Positions 1 to 7,887 of a DNA stretch of 37,108 nucleotides are shown here, in pieces. The stretch is from the NCBI GenBank assembly GCA_023416335.1, contig JAEZHY010000258.1, forward strand, positions 1-37,108, written 5' to 3'. Under the pieces are notes generated by a model. That model was given only the letters and a program-made list of their open reading frames with translations, was not told the DNA's origin and did not search any database. Positions within the stretch are counted from its first letter, which is position 1. The number at the start of each line of letters is the position of its first letter. The position numbers were made by a program, and so were the translations under genes. Source of the stretch: Pseudomonadota bacterium. Its GTDB lineage: Bacteria; Desulfobacterota; Syntrophobacteria; Syntrophobacterales; Syntrophobacteraceae.

Positions 1-75
1 GCGGCGCAGGGGGTGTGGGGGCCGCCGGTCCCCACGCTATTTGGATTCTTCTCTCTTATGAACGCAACTCCGTAT
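1..75 (-). repeat. Dispersed structured repeat, copy A (cut by window start)
   Basis: This is the reverse complement of the left end of the repeat seen complete at 20788-21030. Both share the GTGGGGACCGGCGGCCCCCAC hairpin block and the flanking ATACGGAGTTGCGTTCA end. The rest of the copy lies outside the window. Bases 76-313 hold nothing recognisable beyond a short CACGAAAG-type motif near 130, which belongs to a degenerate intergenic repeat seen elsewhere in the window. Confidence 0.8.
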
Positions 76-313
76 CAAAGGCCTGCGGAGCTTAACCCAT
101 CGCTCTTGCTGAGCAGCAGGATACGAAACTCACGAAAGAAAGCATCGCCCCTCCCGTTCAGGTTCGATTCCTTTTCGATCCGGGAGATGGAAGAGCCGTT
201 ATCTTCCATTCCGCTCGCAGCTGTCATAAGTTAATGAAATATCAGTAAGAAACTTGTGGCAGCACAGCACGCCGGTTTAGATCGAAGGAAATAAAACAAC
301 AGGAGGAAACAGC

Positions 314-1549
314 ATGAAAGCAGTCGTGTTTCACGGAGTCGGCGACATTCGGCTGGATAATGTCCCGGAACCCCGAATCGAGAAACCGACGGACGCCATT
401 GTTCGTCTTACGACGAGCGCCATTTGCGGGACCGATCTTCACATGGTCAGGGGGACTCTGCCCGGAATGGAGCCCGGAACCATTCTCGGTCATGAAGGCG
501 TGGGCATCATCGAGGAGGCCGGCCGGGCCGTGAGGAACCTCAAAAAGGGCGATCGCGTCCTGATCCCTTCCACCATAGCCTGCGGGTATTGTTCCTACTG
601 CCGCGCGGGATATTACGCCCAATGCGACAACGCAAATCCGAACGGGCCCCGGGCGGGTACCGCCTTCTTCGGCGGCCCGAAGACGAGCGGTCCCTTCAAT
701 GGCCTTCAGGCCGAATATGCCCGCATTCCCTTTGCCAATGTAGGACTCATGAAGGTCCCCCATGCGTTATCGGACCATCAGGCCATTACGATTTCGGATA
801 TCTTTCCGACCGGCTATTTCGGAGCGGACATTGCCGAGATAAAGCCGGGAGACGTCGTGATCGTTTTCGGATGCGGTCCGGTCGGCCTCATGGCAATCGT
901 CAGTGCGCTGCTTTTCGATGCGGGGCGCGTAATCGCGGTCGACCAGGTTCCGGACCGCCTGGAACGCGCGAAAAGACTGGGTGCCGAGGTCATCGACTTT
1001 AGCCGCGAGGATCCGATCGAGATCATAATGGAACTGACGGGCGGCATCGGTGCCGATCGTGTCATCGATGCGGTGGGCGTGGATGCCGAGATGCCGAAGG
1101 GTGGGCCCGTTGCGGAAAAACTCAAGAAGCAGCGTGAAGAGTTCAGCAAAGAGGTACAGACGATCGCGCCCCAAAAGTCCGACAAATGGGTGGCGGGAGA
1201 TGCCCCTTCGCTGGTGCTCTCCTGGGCCGTGCAGGGCATTGCCAAAGCCGGGACTCTCAGCATTATCGGCGTCTATCCCGAGGCGGCCAAAACTTTTCCC
1301 GTAGGTCTGGCCATGAACAAGAACCTCACCATTCAGTCCGGTAACTGCAACCACCGCAAGTACATTCCCATTCTGATCGATATTGTGAAGAGCGGGGTTG
1401 TGGATCCATCGAAATTCCTGACGAATCGGGAAAGTTTTGCATCGGTGATCGACGCTTACAAGGCGTTCGACGAAAGGCAGCCGGGGTGGATCAAGGTTGA
1501 ACTGACCGACATGGAGCATGGCGAAGTGGAGACCGAACTCGCCGCGTAA
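314..1549 (+). CDS. Zinc-dependent alcohol dehydrogenase, formaldehyde dehydrogenase-like
   Basis: A 411-residue medium-chain dehydrogenase that should oxidise an alcohol or aldehyde with NAD(P) in the cytoplasm. Catalytic zinc ligands are visible as Cys38 (ICGTD) and His60-Glu61 (GHEGVG). Four cysteines of the structural zinc lobe are at 90, 93, 96 and 104. The Rossmann fold follows with VFGCGPVGL near residue 184. A charged insertion after about residue 255 (EKLKKQREEFSKE) is of the type seen in glutathione-independent formaldehyde dehydrogenase relatives, so formaldehyde or a short alcohol is the best guess. The substrate cannot be fixed from sequence. The start is supported by AGGAGG nine bases upstream. 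It is monocistronic; a dispersed repeat begins immediately after the stop codon. Confidence 0.9.
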   Translation: MKAVVFHGVGDIRLDNVPEPRIEKPTDAIVRLTTSAICGTDLHMVRGTLPGMEPGTILGHEGVGIIEEAGRAVRNLKKGDRVLIPSTIACGYCSYCRAGYYAQCDNANPNGPRAGTAFFGGPKTSGPFNGLQAEYARIPFANVGLMKVPHALSDHQAITISDIFPTGYFGADIAEIKPGDVVIVFGCGPVGLMAIVSALLFDAGRVIAVDQVPDRLERAKRLGAEVIDFSREDPIEIIMELTGGIGADRVIDAVGVDAEMPKGGPVAEKLKKQREEFSKEVQTIAPQKSDKWVAGDAPSLVLSWAVQGIAKAGTLSIIGVYPEAAKTFPVGLAMNKNLTIQSGNCNHRKYIPILIDIVKSGVVDPSKFLTNRESFASVIDAYKAFDERQPGWIKVELTDMEHGEVETELAA

Positions 1550-1550
1550 T

Positions 1551-1696
1551 ATGTATTTGCGTCCAAGCTGATACTATAAAAGCGAGGGGGGCGCAACCCT
1601 CACACCCCCTGCGCCGCCTTGCGGCTTACCTGGCGCTTGCCGTAGTGCACCGCAAATGCACCGGGGCAGACACGGCAAGCGCCGAGCGATCGCAAG
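1551..1696 (+). repeat. Dispersed structured repeat, copy B
   Basis: It starts with the TATTTGCGTCCAAGCTGATA end and contains the GGCGCTTGCCGT / ACGGCAAGCGCC long hairpin. Relative to the other copies this hairpin carries a paired change on both arms (CCGT with ACGG instead of TGT with ACA). The copy fills the gap between two convergent genes and stops exactly at the stop codon of the minus-strand gene at 1697. Confidence 0.85.
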
Positions 1697-2779
1697 CTAT
1701 CCTAGCGCAGCGGCTATGGCTTTTCCCGTCTCTTCGGTTGTGCTCTTACCTCCCAGGTCCGGGGTGCGGATTTTGCCCTCGGCCAATACGTTTTCAATGG
1801 CCGTCTCCACCATGGCGGCCGCCTCCGGATATCCCAGGTGCTCCAGCATCATTGCGCCGGACCAGATCTGGCCGATCGGGTTTGCAATGCCCCGGCCCGC
1901 GATGTCGGGTGCCGATCCGTGTACCGGCTCGAACATCGACGGGAATTTCCCCTCCGGGTTGAGGTTGGCGGATGGGGCTATGCCAAGGCTGCCGGTGGTT
2001 GCCGGTCCCAGGTCGGACAGGATGTCTCCGAAAAGATTGCTGCCCACGATAATGTCGAAAAAGCCCGGGGTGAGAACCATTTTGGCACAGAAAGCATCGA
2101 TGTGGAGCTGGTCGGCCTTGATATCCGGGTAACGCGCGCCGGTTCCCCTGAAGATCTGATCCCAGAAGGGCAGCGTGTGGACTATTCCGTTTGACTTGGT
2201 GGCAGAAGTCACGTGCGGCCTGTTGAGTCTCCCGGCCAGTTCGAAGGCGTATTTGACAATTCTTTCCACCCCGTGCCTCGTAAATATTGCTTCCTGGATG
2301 GCCATTTCGCGCGGGGTCCCCTCGTAGACGCGTCCTCCGACCTGGGAGTACTCCCCCTCGCAGTTCTCGCGCACAACATAGTAGTTGATATCCCCGGGCC
2401 TGACCTTCGCCAGGGGGCTCTCAACCCCCTTGAAAAGCCGTACCGGCCTGAGGTTCACATACTGGTCGAAAGTGCGTCGGATAGGGATCAGCAGCCCCCA
2501 GAGGGATACATGGTCGGGAACCTCCGGGTGGCCGACCGCACCGAGAAATATGGCGTCCCTGGTCGACAGGATCTCCATGCCGTCTTCGGGCATCATGCGG
2601 CCGTGCTTGCGGAAATAGTCGCAACCCCAGGGGACTTCGTGCCAGTTGAACCGGATTCCGAATTTCCGGCCCGCTTCCTCGACAACCCGCAATCCCTCGG
2701 GCATTACCTCCTTGCCGATTCCGTCCCCGGCTATAACGGCGATATCGAAAACGTTCTTACCCGCGTTCTTTGGTTCCAT
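1697..2779 (-). CDS. ttuC: Tartrate dehydrogenase / D-malate dehydrogenase (isocitrate-isopropylmalate dehydrogenase family)
   Basis: A 360-residue beta-decarboxylating dehydrogenase acting on tartrate, D-malate or a similar 2-hydroxy acid with NAD and a divalent metal in the cytoplasm. Seen in order: the N-terminal GDGIGKEV, the HEVPWGCDYFRKHGRMMP block characteristic of the TtuC/DmlA branch, VRENCEGEYSQVGGR (substrate loop), TSATKSNG, the metal-binding FGDILSDLGP, and the nucleotide-site FEPVHGSAPDIAG. Length matches the family (about 360). AAGGGA lies upstream of the ATG. The TtuC versus DmlA substrate cannot be separated here; leucine biosynthesis LeuB is less likely because of the tartrate-branch motif. 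The gene is isolated between two copies of the dispersed repeat. Confidence 0.88.
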   Translation of the reverse strand: MEPKNAGKNVFDIAVIAGDGIGKEVMPEGLRVVEEAGRKFGIRFNWHEVPWGCDYFRKHGRMMPEDGMEILSTRDAIFLGAVGHPEVPDHVSLWGLLIPIRRTFDQYVNLRPVRLFKGVESPLAKVRPGDINYYVVRENCEGEYSQVGGRVYEGTPREMAIQEAIFTRHGVERIVKYAFELAGRLNRPHVTSATKSNGIVHTLPFWDQIFRGTGARYPDIKADQLHIDAFCAKMVLTPGFFDIIVGSNLFGDILSDLGPATTGSLGIAPSANLNPEGKFPSMFEPVHGSAPDIAGRGIANPIGQIWSGAMMLEHLGYPEAAAMVETAIENVLAEGKIRTPDLGGKSTTEETGKAIAAALG

Positions 2780-2837
2780 TTGTCAGTTCCCTTTCAGCAG
2801 GTTCTCGACGACACTGACGGCTGCAAATGCCGGCTTA

Positions 2838-3011
2838 TACGTATTTGTACAAAGCTGATACTATAAAAGCGTGGGGGTCGCAACCCCCACACCCCCTCGC
2901 CGCTCTGCGGCTTACTTGGCGCTTGCTGTGGCGCCCGCAAAAGGACTGGGGCAGACACAGCAAGCGCCGAGCGATCGACCCAGGAGGGCCGAAATCTGGT
3001 GCATGTGCCGG
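2838..3011 (+). repeat. Dispersed structured repeat, copy C
   Basis: Contains the AAGCTGATACTATAAAAGCG lead-in, a perfect hairpin GTGGGGGT-cgca-ACCCCCAC, GCCGCTCTGCGGC, and the long GGCGCTTGCTGT / ACAGCAAGCGCC hairpin. It ends near CTGGTGCATGTGC. It lies directly upstream of the tartrate dehydrogenase start. Confidence 0.85.
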
Positions 3012-3270
3012 CCTCTTTCTTTTGACACGGATGGACACGAATGGACACGGATAAAAACAGGATGCGAAGCCTGGGCTCATGTCAGGAGGAATCCGAAATT
3101 AAGCAATGAGCCAACCTTGAGGCCACCGGCCTTCTAATAGTTCGAACCCATGCCCCGGAATGTTGGAAACCTCGAATGCAGCACCGATAATGGATGCATG
3201 ATAACCGACATCTTTTAATAGATTCTTTTACTGCTCCCCCATCCGCGTTCATCCGTGTCATAAGTGTTTG
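3012..3270. repeat. Degenerate CACGGATG-type intergenic repeat tracts
   Basis: Two short tracts of the ACACGGATGGACACGAATGG kind are visible, one at about 3024-3062 and one in reverse orientation at about 3238-3260 (CATCCGCGTTCATCCGTGTC). Nothing coding is convincing between them. Such tracts are common intergenic filler in GC-rich anaerobes. Confidence 0.5.
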
Positions 3271-3276
3271 GTTAGG

Positions 3277-3471
3277 ACTCTTACGCAGGCGGGCAGCACC
3301 TTCAACTTCAAAACCGACGCTCTCGATCGGGATTTTGCACTGGTGGGCGGCACGCTGGCCGCGACGGGGTTGGCGAAAAATATGGTCGTCCGGATCGACT
3401 ACAGCACCGAAATCGGCAGAAAGGACTATGCGGCTCACTTCGTCAATGCCGGATTGGAATACCGGTTTTGA
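3277..3471 (+). pseudogene. C-terminal remnant of an autotransporter-type beta-barrel protein
   Basis: About 64 residues read as the last strands of an outer-membrane autotransporter barrel: FALVGGTLAATGLAKN, VVRIDYSTEIG, and the terminal VNAGLEYRF ending in phenylalanine, the usual outer-membrane insertion signature. No passenger domain or signal peptide precedes it. The upstream DNA is repeat-like, so the gene is truncated at its 5' side. An ATG exists at 3268 but has no convincing ribosome binding site. It marks the edge of the following AT-rich insertion. Confidence 0.6.
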
Positions 3472-4037
3472 GAAGGCTCGGATGGCGAGTGGGCGCCTCC
3501 TATGCATCGGAAAGAGGCGGCTCATATCCAACGGACAGGAGCAAAGCGACCCTCCTCTGCTGATCACCGATGACCTGCAGGGAATAACCACTGGCCTTAG
3601 GTGTAAGAATTCGGCTTTTGCATCTGAACACGTCTTCATGTACTATGGAATAGGTCATCGCACTACGAACGTAAGCGTAAAATCTACAGCGAGCAGAGAC
3701 TGGTTAGCGCAAAGGAGGGGACGGGGTTATATGAATTTTCATGCTTGACTGAACGCCAAATAGTTGTAATGTGAAGGATGGGGTACCTTACAGACACGGA
3801 TTGCCGAACATATTCAGGCGGGAACTAGAGTAGACTTAACAATCAGTTAGCGAGCAAACTGAAGAACGCAGACACGTGCAAAAAACAGAATACTCTGTGA
3901 CTATGTTTTAGTCTTTGGCTAAATGCTTACGAATTTAAATCGGGTAAAAGATCGGGAATCGTGCCCCATATGGAATGCATTTTTTACTACCTCAAAAAGT
4001 AACTGCCTCGCGGAAGAAAATTTAACGGGAAAACGAA
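3472..4037. other. Non-coding transition into AT-rich DNA
   Basis: No gene supported in 566 bases. Composition drifts from GC-rich to AT-rich at about 3640-3900. No tRNA, integrase or clear direct repeat was recognised that would define an integration site. The promoter for the downstream pair must lie here, but no strong -35/-10 pair stands out. Confidence 0.4.
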
Positions 4038-5267
4038 ATGTTTACTGAGAGATTTGTCAAGACACTCGTCTTCATAGGTCTATTCACCTTCATTCCTTTC
4101 ATTTTCCTCTTTATATGGAAAGAACCAATACTCAATTTCGATTTCCCGGTTAGAAAAGAGTATTTTGGTCAATTCGGAGATTTGGTTTCCGGTGTCATTG
4201 GCTCTCTATGGGCGTTGGCAGGCGTGATTCTATTTTATGTCGCACTTAAGGAACAGAGAGAAGATTTCGCAACCAACCGTATAGCTTTGCAAAAGCAAAT
4301 CGAGGCATTGACTCTCCAGGCCGAAGAATTCAAACTGCAGCGTGACGAAATAGAACACACTAGAACGATATACGAAGAACAATCAAGGGCATTAAGGAAG
4401 CAGCAATTTGAATCTACCTTCTTTGCCTTATTGAATATGTATTCCAAAATCGTTACGGATATTAACGGCCATCATAGTTGTGACTATTTTCTAAAGCAAG
4501 CATGCCATCTATTAGATAGCCCGATCTCCGATGGTTCTCCTGTTCAAAGCCATAATGAAGCAGTGAATAATTACATCAGTTTTTATTATGCGAACAAACC
4601 ACATCTGTCGCACTATTTTAAGTCGATTTATCGACTTATGAAATTTGTGGACGATTCGAACCTTGCTGAGAATGACAAGTTTTTTTATGCAAAGGTTGTA
4701 AGATCACAGCTGAAAGAACATGAAATACTACTCCTCTTCTACAATGCGAATACAGAGTATGGCAAAAACTTTCGCTCACTAATTATGAAATATAACCTAT
4801 TTAAGCATCTCCCTCCAATTTCAAAGATGGAATTCAGGGTATTCGATAAGCCAACAACCGTTGAGATACAATCAAATCGCCTCCAATATTGTGATTGGAT
4901 GCACCTATTGTTGTCACGATTCATAAATGATATGAATGATAATAAATACGTAATCCTCAGCGAGGAACGTCAGAATGTTTCTGTCCAAAACAACGAGCTT
5001 GATTCAATCTTCGAGTTATCAACTAGAGATCTCGATTGTTTGGAATTGTATGTCCTTTTCAACAAAGGCACTCAGGCCATTCAAAGTCATCTTGGCTTCA
5101 CTGTTCAAGAATTTGCTAAATTCCTGCAATACTTACTCTACGATGCTTTACAGTTTTCCTTGTTTAAGGAAAATAGATTATCTATAAATGTCACTATCGA
5201 GACTGATTTCTTGCAGCTTAATATTAGTTCAAGAAATCGCCTCCAGATCATCACTGATGCATACTAA
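4038..5267 (+). CDS. Putative phage abortive infection membrane protein (putAbiC-like)
   Basis: A 409-residue protein with two N-terminal transmembrane segments (about 8-27 and 48-70), then a charged coiled coil (about 71-122), then FESTFFALLNMYSKIV at 124-139. A helical region follows with YFKSIYRLMKFVDDS, YAKVVRSQLKEHEILLLFYN and YGKNFRSLIMKYNLF. That order matches the putative abortive infection AbiC-type family (PF16872), which is thought to act at the membrane in phage defence. Residues after about 265 are an extension I do not recognise. The weak ribosome site is GGGAAAACGAA. The gene is AT-rich with A/T-ending codons unlike its GC-rich surroundings, which points to transfer. It ends 13 bases before the DUF262 gene, so the two are probably one operon. 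Family assignment is from memory of motifs; the defence role is inferred. Confidence 0.72.
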   Translation: MFTERFVKTLVFIGLFTFIPFIFLFIWKEPILNFDFPVRKEYFGQFGDLVSGVIGSLWALAGVILFYVALKEQREDFATNRIALQKQIEALTLQAEEFKLQRDEIEHTRTIYEEQSRALRKQQFESTFFALLNMYSKIVTDINGHHSCDYFLKQACHLLDSPISDGSPVQSHNEAVNNYISFYYANKPHLSHYFKSIYRLMKFVDDSNLAENDKFFYAKVVRSQLKEHEILLLFYNANTEYGKNFRSLIMKYNLFKHLPPISKMEFRVFDKPTTVEIQSNRLQYCDWMHLLLSRFINDMNDNKYVILSEERQNVSVQNNELDSIFELSTRDLDCLELYVLFNKGTQAIQSHLGFTVQEFAKFLQYLLYDALQFSLFKENRLSINVTIETDFLQLNISSRNRLQIITDAY

Positions 5268-5280
5268 TAAGGGATGGCAA

Positions 5281-7632
5281 ATGGATTCTTGTCTTTATCT
5301 GAAACAGGAAGAATTCGAAAAAATATTCAAGAAGCATCTGAAAATTTCGTCTTATTCAATGTCGATCAGAACGCTTTTTGGAGAGCGTTTGTCAAGAAAG
5401 ATCAAGTATGACCCTTATTATCAAAGAAACTACGTTTGGGACAAAGTTAAAGCATCATTTTTCATCGAAAGTATTCTTTTGGGAACAGATATTCCTCCAC
5501 TCATTTTTTTCAATTCAGAAGGTAAGATAGAAGTGATTGACGGAAGACAACGGTTTGAGACAATCAAACGTTTTAAACAGAATGAACTAGTGCTTAATCT
5601 AAATGGGCTACTTAAATTGCCGCAATTTCAAAAACATTCTTTTAATAAGTTGGATAATGATATTAAAGACATTTTTGACGATACAAAGATAAGGATTTTC
5701 GAATTCGAAGTGATTAATGAACCAAGACTGGAGTCCTCGTTGGAGGATAAAATTAAGAAAGAAATTTTCAGAAGATACAATTCTGGAATAACACCATTAA
5801 ATACCTCAGAAATTGATAACGCAAGTTATGATGAGGATCAAATTACTGGGTACTTGAAAAGATGGTTGGCTGCTAATCATCAACGGTTGGACGAAGTCAT
5901 AAATTGTTTTTTGGGCCCAAGAGGTAGTAGCGCTATTAGTAGAATAGCAATGGTTCTCCAATTTTTTCGGAAATGCTTAGTTCTGACCGAGTTTCCCATC
6001 TCTGCTTATGCTGGCGGAAACAATAGAAACGAAATTTTCCAACTGTACTATAGCTTTCTCAGGAGCAACACTGAAAATATAGAAGAACTTTGTAAATCTT
6101 TTATAGCAAAAATTGAATCAGTATTGGATTTGCGAAGTAAAATCAGAGATGATGACATAAGACAAAATAAACTAATATTCGAATGCATACTGTGGGCCAT
6201 AAACGTTATTACTAGGGAAACAGATAGAAACTATTTTTCATTCGATGAAGTCAAAATTGCAGCAATCGAATCTCATTATCAGAATAATATGCGAATATAT
6301 AGTTCTGATAACAGCTTCTATTATCGTTCTGTAATAGACAGATTTCAAAATACCGCGTACCTATTCCAGGAGCTATATGATATTGACTTTGCAATCTATT
6401 TAAAAGATGCCAAATTTAAGGATAGAATTAAAGAATTGCGGCAAAGCGAGAAAGATGCAAAATTGAAATTGGAGGAACTTGCCGGATTAAGAGCTAATAA
6501 ACCTGACCCATCATTAGTGCCGGTTGATGAAATTGTTAGTGAGCTTAATACAACCCGATATTTACTCAGGCCATCTTATCAACGTCAAGAGAAAATTTCT
6601 GTATACAAATCATCAGCAATTATAGAAAGTATAATTTTGGGGATCAGCTTGCCTCCCATTTTTATTTTTAAAAATCCTGATAATACTAAAGAAGTTGTCG
6701 ATGGTCAGCAAAGATTAATTTCGATTCTGAGTTACGTAGGGAGACAGTACCGGGATGAAACTGGTAGATTGCATTATACAAACAATCCGCATTTTGCACT
6801 TACTTCCATGAAGATTCTTCGGGAACTCAATGGGAAAAGATATAGTGAATTGGAAGAGCATCTTAAGGATAAGATCCTTGGATTTAATCTACAAATTGTC
6901 GAAATAGGATCTGCAATGAATCCTAATTTTGATCCGGTTGATTTATTCATCAGGCTCAACAATAAGCCTTTCCCAATCCCTGAGAATTCATTTGAAATGT
7001 GGAATTCGTTTGTTGATAAAGATGTTATTCAGAGAATCAAGGACATCACTGATGAAAATATCAGATGGTTTTTTATAAAAGTGCGAGCAGAAGATAAATC
7101 TAAGGATAGGATGCATAATGAAGAAATGATATCCATGTTGGCTTATATAGATTATAAAGCTGATTATACTAACAGTATCGGTATTTATAAGAGAGATGAG
7201 AAGTTGAGCTGCAGAATCAAGGACAAAGATAGTATATCGAGCCTACTCGAGGAGTTGTCAACCAAAGAGCGAGAAAAACAGAGATTTCTGAGGAGCTTAG
7301 ACAGAGTAGAATGTTTTATAAAGAATCTAGACCGTATACTGGATAGCACTGATAATAAGAATAAGTTAAACGAATTGTTCGGGCTCAAAGCTAGGCCACA
7401 ACGGGGTGTGAGGAGATCACTGGTTGATTTTTATATTCTATATTTGCTGCTTGGAAACCTTAATGAGACAAATGTTGAGCGGATATGCTTTGAACATATT
7501 AAAGAAGATTTCGTTCGTATTCAGAACATGTTGAGAAATTCAGGTGGACTTACCGTGGACGACAGTTATTTATCAGAATTTCACAAAATGTTAGGTTTAC
7601 TTATCAATAAGTACAAGTCGATATCTTACTGA
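5281..7632 (+). CDS. Tandem double-DUF262 (ParB-like nuclease fold) protein
   Basis: A 783-residue protein with two complete DUF262 modules. Module one has YQRNYVW (47-53), FIESILLGTDIPP and IDGRQR (86-91). Module two has SYQR (432-435), IIESIILGISLPP and VDGQQR (473-478). Each is followed by a long helical part. DUF262 is the GmrS-like ParB/sulfiredoxin-fold domain of GmrSD-type restriction enzymes. It uses the DGxQR loop to bind or hydrolyse nucleotides, and the loop is intact in both modules. No DUF1524 HNH nuclease motif is visible in either half. I chose the ATG at 5281 because AAGGG sits seven bases upstream; in-frame ATGs at 5257 and 5188 overlap the previous gene. Very AT-rich. Probably the effector or sensor of a two-gene defence unit with the membrane protein upstream. 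Confidence 0.82.
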   Translation: MDSCLYLKQEEFEKIFKKHLKISSYSMSIRTLFGERLSRKIKYDPYYQRNYVWDKVKASFFIESILLGTDIPPLIFFNSEGKIEVIDGRQRFETIKRFKQNELVLNLNGLLKLPQFQKHSFNKLDNDIKDIFDDTKIRIFEFEVINEPRLESSLEDKIKKEIFRRYNSGITPLNTSEIDNASYDEDQITGYLKRWLAANHQRLDEVINCFLGPRGSSAISRIAMVLQFFRKCLVLTEFPISAYAGGNNRNEIFQLYYSFLRSNTENIEELCKSFIAKIESVLDLRSKIRDDDIRQNKLIFECILWAINVITRETDRNYFSFDEVKIAAIESHYQNNMRIYSSDNSFYYRSVIDRFQNTAYLFQELYDIDFAIYLKDAKFKDRIKELRQSEKDAKLKLEELAGLRANKPDPSLVPVDEIVSELNTTRYLLRPSYQRQEKISVYKSSAIIESIILGISLPPIFIFKNPDNTKEVVDGQQRLISILSYVGRQYRDETGRLHYTNNPHFALTSMKILRELNGKRYSELEEHLKDKILGFNLQIVEIGSAMNPNFDPVDLFIRLNNKPFPIPENSFEMWNSFVDKDVIQRIKDITDENIRWFFIKVRAEDKSKDRMHNEEMISMLAYIDYKADYTNSIGIYKRDEKLSCRIKDKDSISSLLEELSTKEREKQRFLRSLDRVECFIKNLDRILDSTDNKNKLNELFGLKARPQRGVRRSLVDFYILYLLLGNLNETNVERICFEHIKEDFVRIQNMLRNSGGLTVDDSYLSEFHKMLGLLINKYKSISY

Positions 7633-7661
7633 GTAAGATGACGTTATATGTCTTTGATGCT

Positions 7662-7877
7662 TTACATTTGCGATACTGATACATTGGTTTCAAGATCCAA
7701 GTAGACACGGCAACCATCGGGAGGAGAGGCGATCATTGGCATGCCCGTACTTTCGAACGCCCGGCCCTCTTCGCCGTCCTTATCTTTTTCATCAATAGAA
7801 AAGGAAGCGGTCCTAGTCTCGTAGAAGATGACATCAACAACAAGCCGGATAGCAGAGAACGGGAAAAGCCAAACCAC
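7662..7877 (-). CDS. Small hypothetical ORF, weakly supported
   Basis: A possible 71-residue product starting at GTG, immediately downstream of and in the same direction as the ATPase gene (10-base gap). The sequence is acidic in the middle (DEKDKDGEEG) and matches nothing I recognise. No good ribosome binding site is seen. It may be a chance frame or a remnant cut by the AT-rich insertion ending at about 7640. Confidence 0.22.
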   Translation of the reverse strand: MVWLFPFSAIRLVVDVIFYETRTASFSIDEKDKDGEEGRAFESTGMPMIASPPDGCRVYLDLETNVSVSQM

Positions 7878-7887
7878 CAGGCATGAA

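Noticed and set aside
1551..3011. CRISPR array from the repeated GC-rich units
   Set aside because: The copies are long, dispersed between genes and in both orientations, with no regular spacers and no cas genes.
3194..3748. A 184-codon plus-strand frame over the autotransporter remnant
   Set aside because: The overlapping frame gives a recognisable barrel C-terminus; this one gives a tryptophan/arginine-rich nonsense product.
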